A stretch of DNA of 64,000 nt from JAGXKT01 sp964531695 (GCA_964531695.1 CAZHEH010000013.1:14008-78007), one strand, 5' to 3'. Positions 36,548 to 45,993 are shown, counted from the first letter of the stretch. Numbers and translations are program-made. Notes: generated from the sequence alone by a model not told the origin.

Positions 36548-37537
36548 TCAACCGGGACGCGACGCCAAGTACGACTCGTACCACGAGATCGTCCGGCCCA
36601 GCCCCCCGCGGAGGTCGTACTCCGCCCGCCATCCGAGCGTCCGGCGGGCCTTGGCCGCGTCGAGCGTCTGCTCGCGTATCTCGGCGGAGGCGGTATTGCG
36701 AATGTCCGGTTCCAGGTGAGATTTGCCCGTCAAATCGAGGATCAACTCGACGACCTCGAGCACCGTCACGCGAGACTCCGTGCTGAAGTTGAACGCCTCG
36801 CCGGCGACGCGCGGGTCGGCGATCTGCTCGGCGAGCGCCAGATAGCCGGAAACCACGTCGTCAAGGTAGATGTAGTCGCGGATGAACTGCCCGTCGCTGC
36901 GGAGGATCGGGCGCTCGTCCCGCAGAGCCCAGCGAATGACACCGGGCACGATGCGGTCCCAGTTCAGATCGCCGGCACCGTAGATGTTGCCGCAACGGCT
37001 GACCGCCACCGGCAGGCCGTAGGTGTTCCAATAGGTCCGCGAGATCAGGTCCGTGCAGCTCTTCGACACGTCGTACGGGTGCTCGCCCGCCAGCGGATCC
37101 CCCTCCGTGTACTGGCTGCCCGAGAGGCGTCCATAGGCCTTGTCGCTGGAGGCGACGACCACGCCAATCAGCTCCTCCCGCTGCCGCCGGCAGGCCTCCA
37201 GCAGGCAATAGGTGCCGCGGACGTTACTCTCGAAGGTGTCGAGCGGCGCCCGCAGGGCAGCGAGCACCTGCGTCTGGGCGCCGAGATGGAAGACGTACTC
37301 GATGCCGTTCTCGGCCAGGGCCCGCTCCAGGGCGCGGATGTCCTCCAATCGCCCGTGGACGACCTTGACAAGTCTTTCCGTGCCCGCACGGTAGAACTCG
37401 CTCCGCGGGTCGACATCGCGCACCAAGGCGGTAACCTCGGCGCCGGCGTTCGCCAGCGAGGCGGTCAGTGCCGAGCCGACCATGCCGGTCGCCCCGGTCA
37501 CGAAAACCCGACGCCCGTTGAAGCGTTCCGGCCTCAT
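36548..37537 (-). CDS. rfbG: CDP-glucose 4,6-dehydratase-like NAD-dependent epimerase/dehydratase
   Basis: Extended SDR enzyme of 329 residues. The NAD-binding TGATGMVGSAL is near 14-24, the catalytic region has SSDKAYG and YDVSK (Tyr-x3-Lys), and FIRDYIYLDDVVSGYLALAE fits sugar-nucleotide dehydratases. ASSDKAYG and GQFIRDY are typical of RfbG. Its start codon overlaps the stop of the rfbF gene in an ATGA motif, so the pair is translationally coupled and the substrate is very likely the CDP-glucose made by RfbF. The product would be CDP-4-keto-6-deoxyglucose. No rfbH follows. Confidence 0.88.
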   Translation of the reverse strand: MRPERFNGRRVFVTGATGMVGSALTASLANAGAEVTALVRDVDPRSEFYRAGTERLVKVVHGRLEDIRALERALAENGIEYVFHLGAQTQVLAALRAPLDTFESNVRGTYCLLEACRRQREELIGVVVASSDKAYGRLSGSQYTEGDPLAGEHPYDVSKSCTDLISRTYWNTYGLPVAVSRCGNIYGAGDLNWDRIVPGVIRWALRDERPILRSDGQFIRDYIYLDDVVSGYLALAEQIADPRVAGEAFNFSTESRVTVLEVVELILDLTGKSHLEPDIRNTASAEIREQTLDAAKARRTLGWRAEYDLRGGLGRTISWYESYLASRPG

Positions 37538-38310
37538 CCCCACACCTTCCAGGGCGGTTCGCCCTCGTCCCACAGCGCGTTGAGCATGCGGACGTCCCGC
37601 AGCGTGTCCATGCACTGCCAGAAGCCGTAGTGCCGGTATGCGTACAGCTCACCGTCGGACGTCATCGCCTCCAGCGGGTCGCGCTCGAACGGTGTCTCGT
37701 CCCCGGCGATGTACTCCAGCACGCGCGGCTCGAGGACGAAGAAACCGCCGTTGATCCAGCCCTCCTTGGCCTGGAGCTTCTCGGCGAACTGCCGCACCGA
37801 GCCGTCGTCCTCGCTGATGTCGAGGTAGCCGTAGCGGGCCGGCGGCCGCACGGCCGTCATGGTGGCGGTCTTGCCGTGCGCCTTGTGGAACTCGACCAGG
37901 GCCTTGACGTCGACGTTGGACACGCCGTCGCCGTAGGTCAGCAGGAACGTCTCGTTGCCGATCCAGTCGGCGATGCGCTTGAGCCGCCCCCCGGTCAGCG
38001 TGTCCTCGCCGGTGTCGACGAGGTGGACCATCCAGTTCTCCTCGGCCGGCTTGCGGCGGATCGACTGGTTGGACGCCAGCGACACGCTGATGTCGCCCTG
38101 GAGCGAGTGATAATCCAGGAAGAAGTGCTTGATGATCTCACCCTTGTAGCCGAGGGCGACGATGAACTCCTCCACCCCATAGTGGGCGTAGGCCTTCATG
38201 ATGTGCCAGAGGATGGGCCGCCCGCCGATCTCAACCATCGGCTTCGGGATGCGGTCGGTCTGCTCGGCCAGCCGGGTTCCGTAGCCGCCTGCGAGGATGA
38301 CTGCCTTCAT
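37534..38310 (-). CDS. rfbF: Glucose-1-phosphate cytidylyltransferase
   Basis: Nucleotidyltransferase of 258 residues that makes CDP-glucose from CTP and glucose-1-phosphate. The N-terminal KAVILAGGYGTRLAEQTDRI carries the nucleotide-binding G-x-G-x-R motif, followed by PKPMVEIGGRPILWHIM with the catalytic Lys. GETFLLTYGDGVSNVD-type sequence near 120-135 and WINGGFFVLEP are characteristic of RfbF. The ATG at 38310 is chosen because conservation starts there, although its ribosome-binding site is weak. It overlaps rfbG by 4 bases. Confidence 0.93.
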   Translation of the reverse strand: MKAVILAGGYGTRLAEQTDRIPKPMVEIGGRPILWHIMKAYAHYGVEEFIVALGYKGEIIKHFFLDYHSLQGDISVSLASNQSIRRKPAEENWMVHLVDTGEDTLTGGRLKRIADWIGNETFLLTYGDGVSNVDVKALVEFHKAHGKTATMTAVRPPARYGYLDISEDDGSVRQFAEKLQAKEGWINGGFFVLEPRVLEYIAGDETPFERDPLEAMTSDGELYAYRHYGFWQCMDTLRDVRMLNALWDEGEPPWKVWG

Positions 38311-38448
38311 GTCCGATCCGTCCTCGTATCCGGGGCGCCAGGTGCCGTTCAGCGTCCGGGCGTCGGGCACCGGCGATTGCTCGATAGTCAATCGGAAGCG
38401 GCGGCTCGACGCAACAGGCGATTTGCCACGGCCTTGCGGTCGACGGGG

Positions 38449-38709
38449 CTACTTCTTCCCCTTCTTCTTGCGCTTTTTGCCGTCCGTGCCCCAGCAACAG
38501 CGCTTGTACTTCCGTCCGGAGCCGCACGGGCAGGGATCGTTCCGGCCGGGCTCGTCGTCCGCCTGGATCGGCTCGACCTTCTCCGTCCGCTCGAGCAGTT
38601 CCTCCTCGGCCTCGATGTCCTCGGTGCTGCGAGCGCCCTTGGCCAGGTCGCCGAGCTTCTGCTTCTTCTGCCGCTTCGAAAAGCGGTCGCCGATTCTGTC
38701 TCGCGCCAT
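38449..38709 (-). CDS. Small SEC-C zinc-binding protein
   Basis: Protein of 86 residues consisting of a basic/coiled N-terminus (SKRQKKQKLGDLAKGARS), an acidic linker and a C-terminal SEC-C motif, RNDPCPCGSGRKYKRCC, ending in a Lys-rich tail. The same motif ends SecA encoded 133 bases upstream. SEC-C zinc modules bind SecB or ribosomes in SecA, so this protein could compete for or add to SecA contacts, but that is speculation. GGGAGGAT precedes the ATG at 38709. Confidence 0.85.
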   Translation of the reverse strand: MARDRIGDRFSKRQKKQKLGDLAKGARSTEDIEAEEELLERTEKVEPIQADDEPGRNDPCPCGSGRKYKRCCWGTDGKKRKKKGKK

Positions 38710-38841
38710 GGAACATCCTCCCGAAACGGTCTCACCAAAGAGCATGCAGAGGAACACGGAACGAACAGCACCGCCGCATCCGGACCCGTGCGATCCGGCC
38801 GGATCTCCGGTCTTCTTCTCGTCCTCCGGGGTAAACCGCCG

Positions 38842-41800
38842 TTACAAGTTCTTGCCGCAGCACTTTTTGTACTTCTTGCCCGAGCCACACGGGCAGGGGT
38901 CGTTCCGGCCGACCTTGGGCTGCTCGCGGACGATCGTCGCGACCTTCTGCGGGCCGCCCGGCCGGCGGTCCATGTCCTGGGTAAGGTTGTCGTACGCGCT
39001 GAGCTGCTCGTGCACCATGTTCGACACCTGGTACACGCTGGACATCTCGTGCTCGCCGGTCAGGCGCACCTTGAAGATCATGTCCGTGACCTTCTCCCGA
39101 ACGCCGGAGAGCATCTCCTGGAACAGCCGCGAGCCCTCCCGCTTGTACGCCACGCGAGGATCCTGCTCCGCGTAGCTGCGCAGCCCGATGCCGCTCTTGA
39201 GATGGTCCATCGCCAGCAGGTGGTCCTTCCAAGAGCTGTCGAAAATCTGCAGCAGGACGAACCGCTCCAGCTCCGTCATCTCGCGCCGGCAGAAGCGCCG
39301 CCCGGCGCGAAGCAGTGCCTCGTAGGGGTCGCGCTCCAGCTCGGCCGGGTCGAGCTTCGTGTCGAATCGCTGCTCGGCGAAGCGCCCGGCCGGCTCCGGG
39401 TCGGGCCGCGCCCCGACCGTATGCCGGATCAACTGCTCCAGCCGGTCGCCCCGCAGCCACCCCTCGCTCATGTCGACAAGGCGCCGGCGAATCTCGGCCG
39501 GCTTCATGCCGGCGACCTGCTCGCCCGTCCAGCCCGCGTCGTACTTGCGGTTGGCCCACTCGGCCAGGGCGTTGCAGGCGTAAATGTTGTCCAGTCCGCC
39601 CCGCCCGATGGTGCGCTCCATCGCGTACTCGACCGGGTACTCCACCTCGCGCTGGCGGTAGGCCGCCTCGACCTTCTCGAACAGCCGCTTCTCGACGGCC
39701 GCGGGGCCGCCGGACAGGTCCTCCGCATCCATGTCGATGCCGAACTTCGAGCGGGCCCACTCCGCCAGGGCGCCCTCGGCGAACCCCTCCTCCAGGTACC
39801 GCCCGAGCGGGGCCAGCTCCATGGCGTCGATCCGCTCTCGAGCCGCCGCCGAGAGTTCCCGCTCCACCTCGGGCGGGTCCATCCTGCGCAGTTGGGACTG
39901 CGAGAGATTCACGCCGAATCGGCTCATCGCCCAGCCGCTGAGCCCCTTCAGGTCCCACTCCTTGCGGTCCAGGTCCTCGCTCATGTACTCGCCGAGCGTG
40001 ATGCCGATGGTCGTGTCCGCCTCGTCCTTCGCACGCTCGCGAAGCTGCTGCTCGAGGTCGGGCAGGTCCTCGAGGGAATCGGCCTTGATCTGCTCCGGCT
40101 CGACGGGGCATTGAAGCGTCTTGCGGGCCCACTCGGCGATGCACCGGCTCGCGTAGTCGCCGCCGAGATAGTTGCCCACCGCCTCGCCGACCGACTCGCC
40201 GACCAGGTCCATCACCAGGTCTTCCAGCCCGCGGCCCTCGAGCACCTGCTGGCGCTGCGAGTAGTACTCCCGCCGCTGGTAGTCCATCACCTCGTCGTAT
40301 TCGAGCAGGTTCTTGCGCGACTCGAAGTTCCGTTCCTCGACCTTCCGCTGGGCCCGCTCGATGCCCTTGGACACGCGCGGGTGCTCGATGGCCTGTTCGC
40401 CCTGCAACCCCAGCCAACTTAACACCTTGAGCGTCCACGGCCCGGCGAAGACCGCCATCAGGTCGTCGCGGATCGAGATGAAGAAGCGGCTCGAGCCCGG
40501 GTCCCCCTGGCGGCCCGACCGGCCCCGGAGCTGGTTGTCGATCCGCCGCGCTTCGTGCCGTTCCGTACCGACGATGTGAAGACCGCACGGCACCTCGCGG
40601 GCGCACTCCGTCCGGCCACGGAGCGGGAAGGCCGAGTCCAGCTTCGGCTTCCAGCAGTGCGCGCAATTCGTCGACGGGTCGTACTGCTCGCAGTGGATGC
40701 AACACTTCGTCACGCCCGCGGGATACAGCGCCTCGGGCTCCAGTCCCAGCTCGCGCAGCTTCTCGTCCGATGGAACCTTGCACTTCGGGTAGACCACGCC
40801 CTCGCCGAGCTTGATGTCGGTGCCGCGCCCAGCCATGTTCGTGGCGATGGTCACGTTGCCGACCATCTGGCTGGAGCCCTGCTTGATCGGACGCTGCTGG
40901 CCCGCCTTGGCGACGACCGACCCCTCGCGGGCCGCGTTTTCGATGCGCCCGTTGAGCACCTCGTGCTCGACGCCGTAGCTCCGCGTGAGCATCTCGGAGA
41001 TCTTCTCGGACTTCTCGATGCTCGTGGTGCCGACCAGCACCGGCCGGCCGGACTTCGAGACCGAGTTCACCTCCTCGACGATCGCCTTGTACTTGCCGTC
41101 GACGTCGCCGTAGATGCGGTCGTTGTGGTCGACGCGGTTGACCGGGCGATTCGTCGGCACCGCCGCGGTGTCCAGCTTGTAGATATTGGCGAACTCCGCC
41201 GCCTCCGTCATGGCCGTGCCGGTCATGCCGGCGAGCTTCGTGTACAGCTTGAAGAAGTTCTGGTAGGTGATCGTCCCCTCGGTCTGCGTCTCCTGTTTGA
41301 TCCGGACGCCTTCCTTGGCCTCGACGGCCTGGTGGAGCCCGTCGGACCACTCGCGCCCCTCCAGCAGCCGCCCGGTGAACTCGTCGACGATGACGACCCG
41401 ACCGTCCTGGACGACATAGTCCTTGTCCTTCTCGCGCACCAGACGGGCGCACAGGGCCTGCTCCATCAGGTGCGGCCATTCCATGTTCGCCCCGACGTAG
41501 AAGCTGCCGACCCCGGCGATGTCCTGGGCCTCGACGATGCCCTCGTCGGTCATGTGGACGCTCTTGCGGTCCAGCTCGACCTCGTAGAGCTTGGTCCGCT
41601 GTTCCAGCTCCTCCTCGGCCGCGGCGAGGTCGACGCGGGCCTTCTCCAGCCGCTTGCGGGCCTTCTCCTTGGCGTCGCCGGACTTTCCGGACTTGTCCAC
41701 CTCGCCCTCCAGCGCGGTCACCTCGCGCTTGAGGGCCTCGACCCGGTCGTTGGCCCGCTCCCACGGCCGGTTGCGGGAAACCAGCTCCCGCGCGACGGCG

Positions 41801-42549
41801 TCGGCCTTGCGGAAGCGGTCGGTGTCCCCGTGGCTCATGCCCGAGATGATCAGCGGCGTGCGGGCCTCGTCGATCAGGATGCTGTCGACCTCGTCGATGA
41901 TGGCGAAGCCCAGCTCGCCCTGCACCTGGTCCGCGACGGAGAGCTTCATGTTGTCTCGGAGGTAGTCGAAGCCGAATTCGCTGTTCATGCCGTAGGTCAC
42001 GTCACACGCGTACGCCTGCTTGCGGGCCTCGGCCCCCTCGCCGAAGGACGGCATGTCGGAGGTGATGTAGCCGACCGTCATGTCGAGCAGCTCGAACACG
42101 GGCCGGGCGAACTCGGCGTCCCGGGCGACCAGGGCGTCGTTCGTGGTCACCACATGCGCCTTCAGGCCGTCCAGCCAGGCCATGTAGACGGCCGGATAGC
42201 ACGCGATGGTCTTGCCCTCGCCCGTGGCCTCCTCGGCGATCCACCCCTCGTCGAGGATCAGGCCGGCGACGAGCTGCACGTCGAAGTGACGATGGCTCCG
42301 AGCACGGCGGGACGCCTCGCGGACCAGCGCGAAGGCCTCGGGCTTGATCGCCTCGCGGCTTTGGCCTTGCTCGCGGCGGCGCTTCAACTCCCGGCTGCGG
42401 GCGGGCAGGTCCTCGTCCTTCAGCGCGCGCATTTCCTCCTCGAGCGGGTTGACCCGCTCTCGCACATAGCTCAGACGCGCCCGGACGATCCGGTCGTTCC
42501 GCGTGCCGCCGATGAGCTTCAGAAACGCATTGCTGAGGAAGCTGAGCAT
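38842..42549 (-). CDS. secA: Preprotein translocase ATPase SecA (long planctomycete form)
   Basis: Motor ATPase of the Sec pathway, 1,235 residues against 901 in E. coli. Walker A ATGEGKT is near 108-114, DEVDS near 219-223 and GTDIKLGEG near 576, and the second nucleotide-binding domain ends with RRIDNQLRGRSGRQGDPGSS. Extra sequence includes a charged coiled coil in the preprotein-binding domain (about 265-325), a Cys-rich insert (about 614-656: CCIHC, CAHC and two further Cys) where E. coli has a plain loop, and about 200 extra helical residues in the scaffold region. The C-terminus has the SEC-C motif DPCPCGSGKKYKKCC. A TTG two codons upstream is an alternative start. Confidence 0.95.
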   Translation of the reverse strand: MLSFLSNAFLKLIGGTRNDRIVRARLSYVRERVNPLEEEMRALKDEDLPARSRELKRRREQGQSREAIKPEAFALVREASRRARSHRHFDVQLVAGLILDEGWIAEEATGEGKTIACYPAVYMAWLDGLKAHVVTTNDALVARDAEFARPVFELLDMTVGYITSDMPSFGEGAEARKQAYACDVTYGMNSEFGFDYLRDNMKLSVADQVQGELGFAIIDEVDSILIDEARTPLIISGMSHGDTDRFRKADAVARELVSRNRPWERANDRVEALKREVTALEGEVDKSGKSGDAKEKARKRLEKARVDLAAAEEELEQRTKLYEVELDRKSVHMTDEGIVEAQDIAGVGSFYVGANMEWPHLMEQALCARLVREKDKDYVVQDGRVVIVDEFTGRLLEGREWSDGLHQAVEAKEGVRIKQETQTEGTITYQNFFKLYTKLAGMTGTAMTEAAEFANIYKLDTAAVPTNRPVNRVDHNDRIYGDVDGKYKAIVEEVNSVSKSGRPVLVGTTSIEKSEKISEMLTRSYGVEHEVLNGRIENAAREGSVVAKAGQQRPIKQGSSQMVGNVTIATNMAGRGTDIKLGEGVVYPKCKVPSDEKLRELGLEPEALYPAGVTKCCIHCEQYDPSTNCAHCWKPKLDSAFPLRGRTECAREVPCGLHIVGTERHEARRIDNQLRGRSGRQGDPGSSRFFISIRDDLMAVFAGPWTLKVLSWLGLQGEQAIEHPRVSKGIERAQRKVEERNFESRKNLLEYDEVMDYQRREYYSQRQQVLEGRGLEDLVMDLVGESVGEAVGNYLGGDYASRCIAEWARKTLQCPVEPEQIKADSLEDLPDLEQQLRERAKDEADTTIGITLGEYMSEDLDRKEWDLKGLSGWAMSRFGVNLSQSQLRRMDPPEVERELSAAARERIDAMELAPLGRYLEEGFAEGALAEWARSKFGIDMDAEDLSGGPAAVEKRLFEKVEAAYRQREVEYPVEYAMERTIGRGGLDNIYACNALAEWANRKYDAGWTGEQVAGMKPAEIRRRLVDMSEGWLRGDRLEQLIRHTVGARPDPEPAGRFAEQRFDTKLDPAELERDPYEALLRAGRRFCRREMTELERFVLLQIFDSSWKDHLLAMDHLKSGIGLRSYAEQDPRVAYKREGSRLFQEMLSGVREKVTDMIFKVRLTGEHEMSSVYQVSNMVHEQLSAYDNLTQDMDRRPGGPQKVATIVREQPKVGRNDPCPCGSGKKYKKCCGKNL

Positions 42550-42646
42550 CGTCAAAGGCCCCGGTGAAGTCGGGAATGCTCAAGTATCCCATCTTGACGC
42601 GTGAGCGGTCAAGCGGGGCACGGCGGGCGCCCGCAGCGGGGTGCGA

Positions 42647-43789
42647 CTACGGGCGGATGTAAACCGTGGAATGCCCCTCGAACAGCACGTCGTAGACGAA
42701 CCGGACGCCCTCGTCGTCCAGGCGGATGCAGCCCCGAGAGCCCTCCGTGCCGATCGTCTCCGGCTCCGTCGTGCCGTGCAGGCCGTACATGTCCGTCTTG
42801 TACTGGCGCGTGATCTTGTCGATGCCCTCGAGCCCGACAAACCGGCCCTTCGGCCCGAAGGGGTAGTTTGCCTTGTCCTCGAAGTACACCACCGCGGGCA
42901 ATTCCGGGTCGCCGCCGGGCGGGTACCACGGGGCCTTGAGCATCTTGCTGTGCACGACCCAGGAGCCGACGGGCGTCGAGCCGTCCTTGCCGAGCCCGAC
43001 CGGCAGGCGGCGGATGAACACCCGCGGAAGGTCCTCATCCTCCCGCTGGAGGAACACGTCCATCACGAACTCGCCCTTGTAGACCTTGGCATGGAAGGGT
43101 CCGCGGATGAGCTTGTAGCTCATGTCATATTTGAGATCCTCGGCTCGAACGCCGTTGGCCCGCAGAATCGCCGCGGCGGGGACACGCAGGTCCAGCTCCG
43201 TCACGAGGCCGGGGACGACCTTGCCGTCGGCCGTCCTCTTGTCCGCCAGACGGTCGCCCTTTTTGAATTCGTGAAGGAACGTGTAGGGGTCGCCGGGGTA
43301 CGCGTGACGGGCGAAGATCGTCGCCTGCGCCAGTTCCCAGAGCTTCTCGCGTGCGGCGTCGGCCATGTCGGCCGGGAGGCGCTCCGAAAAGACCGCCTCG
43401 GAGAGCTTGCCCCGGGCCTCCACGAGCTTGTCCTCTCCGGCCAGTTCCATGCCTCGCTCGAACGCGGCCAGGGCCTGGGCGGCCGGAAGCGGCTCCGGAT
43501 CGTCCGGGATCTTCGGCGCCGGGTCGGGCGCGGGCTTGGTCGTGGCCTCCTCCTCTCCGTCGTCGCCTTCGTCCGTGTCGACTTCGTCGTCCCCGTGGGC
43601 GCGGTCTTCATCCATGCCGCCGGGCGCGCCCGGAGCGAGGGGAACCGGGCCGTCGTCGCCGGGCTCGTCGGCTTTGCCGGCGTCCGGCTCGGAACCGTAG
43701 GGCCAGGCGACGATCACCAAAACCGCCGCGATGCCGACGATGGCCAGCCCGGTCAGCCACAACGCTCGTCTTCGCTGCCTGCGCGTCAT
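42647..43789 (-). CDS. L,D-transpeptidase (YkuD) with membrane anchor
   Basis: Protein of 380 residues. A basic N-terminus and one membrane helix (LWLTGLAIVGIAAVLVIVAWP) are followed by a long acidic linker (about 35-95), a helical region, a weak LysM-like segment near 190-240 (AAAILRANGVRAEDLKYD), and the YkuD domain. The catalytic motif is intact: YGLHGTTEPETIG then SRGCIRL, giving His-Gly and Ser-x-Gly-Cys-Ile-Arg. Such enzymes form 3-3 crosslinks in peptidoglycan or attach proteins to it. Its start overlaps the stop of the cyclo-ligase gene by 4 bases (ATGA), indicating coupling. Confidence 0.9.
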   Translation of the reverse strand: MTRRQRRRALWLTGLAIVGIAAVLVIVAWPYGSEPDAGKADEPGDDGPVPLAPGAPGGMDEDRAHGDDEVDTDEGDDGEEEATTKPAPDPAPKIPDDPEPLPAAQALAAFERGMELAGEDKLVEARGKLSEAVFSERLPADMADAAREKLWELAQATIFARHAYPGDPYTFLHEFKKGDRLADKRTADGKVVPGLVTELDLRVPAAAILRANGVRAEDLKYDMSYKLIRGPFHAKVYKGEFVMDVFLQREDEDLPRVFIRRLPVGLGKDGSTPVGSWVVHSKMLKAPWYPPGGDPELPAVVYFEDKANYPFGPKGRFVGLEGIDKITRQYKTDMYGLHGTTEPETIGTEGSRGCIRLDDEGVRFVYDVLFEGHSTVYIRP

Positions 43790-44400
43790 ACCTCGTTCTC
43801 CGTGGGGTCGGCGGGGGACAAGGGGGCCGCCCGCGGGTGGAATTCCAGTACCTCTGTATCGGTCACGAGCATGCGGACGGGCCAGTCGTTTGCCCGCACG
43901 GGCACGCTGCCGACCACCTGCTCGGCGAAGGCCAGCCCGCACGTCACCGCGTGCACGCCCGGCCGGGAGAGAAACCGGTCGTAGAACCCCGCGCCCCGCC
44001 CGAGCCGGTTGCCGATTCGATCATACGCCAGCGCCGGCACCGCGATGAAATCGATCTCCGCCGGCGGACACCCGACGCCCCCCGCCGGGGTCCGAACGCC
44101 GTAGCGGTCCCGCGCGAGGTCCTCCTCCGCCAGCGAGTGCAGCTCCACGGCCGCCATCTCCCGCTGTGCCCAGCTCACGCTCGGCACGAGCACCCGCTTG
44201 CCGGCGTCCCAGGCCGCGCGCACGATCCGCGTGGTGTCGACCTCATCCGGAATGTGCAAGTAGACCATGACGGACGCCGCCGAACGGAACGCGTCCAGGG
44301 CGGTGAGCTTGTCGCAGGCGGAGCGGCTCTTGGCGGCCGCGACCTCCGCCGGCATCTCCGCCAGCGTCCGCCTGATCTCCCTGCGAAGCCGGGCCTTCAT
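43786..44400 (-). CDS. 5-formyltetrahydrofolate cyclo-ligase
   Basis: Enzyme of 204 residues that converts 5-formyl-THF to 5,10-methenyl-THF with ATP. The N-terminal KARLRREIRRTL with downstream MVYLHIPDEVDTTRIV, the mid-protein DFIAVPALAYDRIGNRLGRGAGFYDRFL with the G-x-G-x-G-x-YD core, and GLAFAEQVV fit the family. The ATG at 44400 begins the conserved helix. It is coupled by a 4-base overlap to the L,D-transpeptidase gene, an association with no obvious metabolic logic. Confidence 0.9.
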   Translation of the reverse strand: MKARLRREIRRTLAEMPAEVAAAKSRSACDKLTALDAFRSAASVMVYLHIPDEVDTTRIVRAAWDAGKRVLVPSVSWAQREMAAVELHSLAEEDLARDRYGVRTPAGGVGCPPAEIDFIAVPALAYDRIGNRLGRGAGFYDRFLSRPGVHAVTCGLAFAEQVVGSVPVRANDWPVRMLVTDTEVLEFHPRAAPLSPADPTENEV

Positions 44401-44599
44401 GCTGACATTCAAGCACGGGCCGCACGGACGGTGCAACCGTGGGGTAGGCCATCGGTGCTCAGCGATCAGTCAGTACTCAGCAAGCGCGCCGTCACGTCGA
44501 ACGTCGAACCGGCCGCCGTGCCTAAGCATCCTACCTCCGGCCTCGCATCCCGCCCGCTGTTCGATCTTCGACCTCCGATCTCCGACCTCCCCCACTCCC
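44401..44599. repeat. Short intergenic stretch with degenerate simple repeats
   Basis: This gap holds two imperfect short-repeat patches: CTCAGCGATCAGTCAGTACTCAG (44459-44481, split into 7-8 base units) and GTCGAAC-type units (44495-44510), plus TTCGATCTTCGACCTCCGAT-like units near 44560-44585. Similar GTTCGACG patches occur at 19062-19080 and 45994-46085. Confidence 0.55.
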
Positions 44600-45946
44600 T
44601 CATCCCTCCCCCTCGGTCCTCAGCTTCTCCGCCCAGTCCAGGTACTTGCGTATGTACTTCTCATAGCCGCGGTCGGTCGGCCGGTAGTACGTCGCCTCCA
44701 CGCCGAGGTAGTCCTGGTCGGGGCTGACGCCGCCCTCGTGGTCGTGGCTGTACTGGTAGCCCTTTCCGTAGCCGAACTGCTCGGCCATGCCGGGGTGCGG
44801 GGCGTTGCGCAGGTGTCGCGGCACGGGCACGGTGCGCTGCTCCCGAACGTCCGCCAGCGCCGCGTCGATCGCCAGGTAGGAGGCGTTGGACTTCGGGGCA
44901 CACGCCATGTACACGGCCGCCTGGGCAAGCGTGATGCGGCACTCGGGCATGCCGACGCGCTCGACGATCTGGTACGCCGCGGACGCGACGGAGATCGCCC
45001 GCGGATCGGCGTTGCCCACGTCCTCGCTGGCGAGGATGGCGATCCGCCGGGCGATGAACCGGGGGTCCTCGCCGGCCGCCAGCATCCGGGCCAGCCAGTA
45101 GACCGTCGCGTCCGGATCGCTGCCGCGCATGGACTTGATCAGCGCGCTGGCCGCGTCGTAGTGCTCCTCGCCCGCGCGGTCGTACTGCACGGCCTTCTGC
45201 TGAATGGACTCCTGGGCGGCATCGAGGTCGAACTCGACGCGTCCCTCGCTTCGCTGCGCCTCGCTCCGGACGCCGACCTCGAGGGCGGTCAGGGCCCGGC
45301 GGGCGTCGCCGTCGCTGATGCGGGCCAGATGCTCCAGCGCCTCATCGGTCGCGCGCACGTTCTGGTTGCCGAGGCCGCGGCCCGCATCCGCCAGGGCCCG
45401 CCGCAACAGCGTGACGATGTCCGGCTCACCCAGCGGCTGAAGTTCGAAGAGCGTCGAGCGGCTCAGCAAAGGCGAGTTGATCGTGAAGAACGGATTCTCC
45501 GTCGTCGCGCCGATCAGGATGACCACGCCGTTCTCGACATCCGGCAGCAGCACGTCCTGCTGGGCGCGGTTGAACCGGTGCAGCTCGTCGATGAACAGCA
45601 CGGTCCGCCGCCCGTCGCCGGCCAGCACGGCTCGGGCCCGGTCGATGATCCCGCGCACGTCCTTGACGGAGGCCGAGGCCGCGTTGAGCGTGTGGAACGC
45701 CGCGTTGCAGGTGCGGGCGATGACGTGGGCCAGCGTCGTCTTGCCGCTGCCCGGCGGCCCGTAGAAGACCAAGCTCGACAGCGAATCCGCCTCCAGCATC
45801 CGGCGGAGCATCCGCCCGGGACCGAGGATGTGGTCCTGCCCGAGCACCTCGTCGATCGATCGCGGCCGCATGCGCACGGCCAGCGGCGCGTGGGCCGCGA
45901 TGGCCCGGTTCTCGGCGTCCTGGAAAAGGTCCATGGCGATGGCCAT
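44600..45946 (-). CDS. rarA: Replication-associated recombination protein RarA (MgsA) AAA+ ATPase
   Basis: AAA+ ATPase of 448 residues related to clamp loaders. It begins with LAVRMRPRSIDEVLGQDHIL, Walker A is YGPPGSGKTTL at 62-72, Walker B FIDELHRFN at 118-126, and GATTENPFF follows at 146-154. The C-terminal MgsA domain includes DPDATVYWLARMLAAGEDP and HDHEGGVSPDQDYLG. RarA acts at stalled replication forks. ATG at 45946 is preceded by GAGAGAACG; ATG at 45934 is also possible. It stands as a single gene. Confidence 0.94.
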   Translation of the reverse strand: MAIAMDLFQDAENRAIAAHAPLAVRMRPRSIDEVLGQDHILGPGRMLRRMLEADSLSSLVFYGPPGSGKTTLAHVIARTCNAAFHTLNAASASVKDVRGIIDRARAVLAGDGRRTVLFIDELHRFNRAQQDVLLPDVENGVVILIGATTENPFFTINSPLLSRSTLFELQPLGEPDIVTLLRRALADAGRGLGNQNVRATDEALEHLARISDGDARRALTALEVGVRSEAQRSEGRVEFDLDAAQESIQQKAVQYDRAGEEHYDAASALIKSMRGSDPDATVYWLARMLAAGEDPRFIARRIAILASEDVGNADPRAISVASAAYQIVERVGMPECRITLAQAAVYMACAPKSNASYLAIDAALADVREQRTVPVPRHLRNAPHPGMAEQFGYGKGYQYSHDHEGGVSPDQDYLGVEATYYRPTDRGYEKYIRKYLDWAEKLRTEGEG

Positions 45947-45993
45947 TCTACCGTTCTCTCCCCTCGGCGTGCGACGGTGGGCGAGCGGGAACC

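Noticed and set aside
40555..42567. 670-codon plus-strand frame opposite secA
   Set aside because: A shadow of secA caused by GC-biased third positions; no domain or signal is visible.
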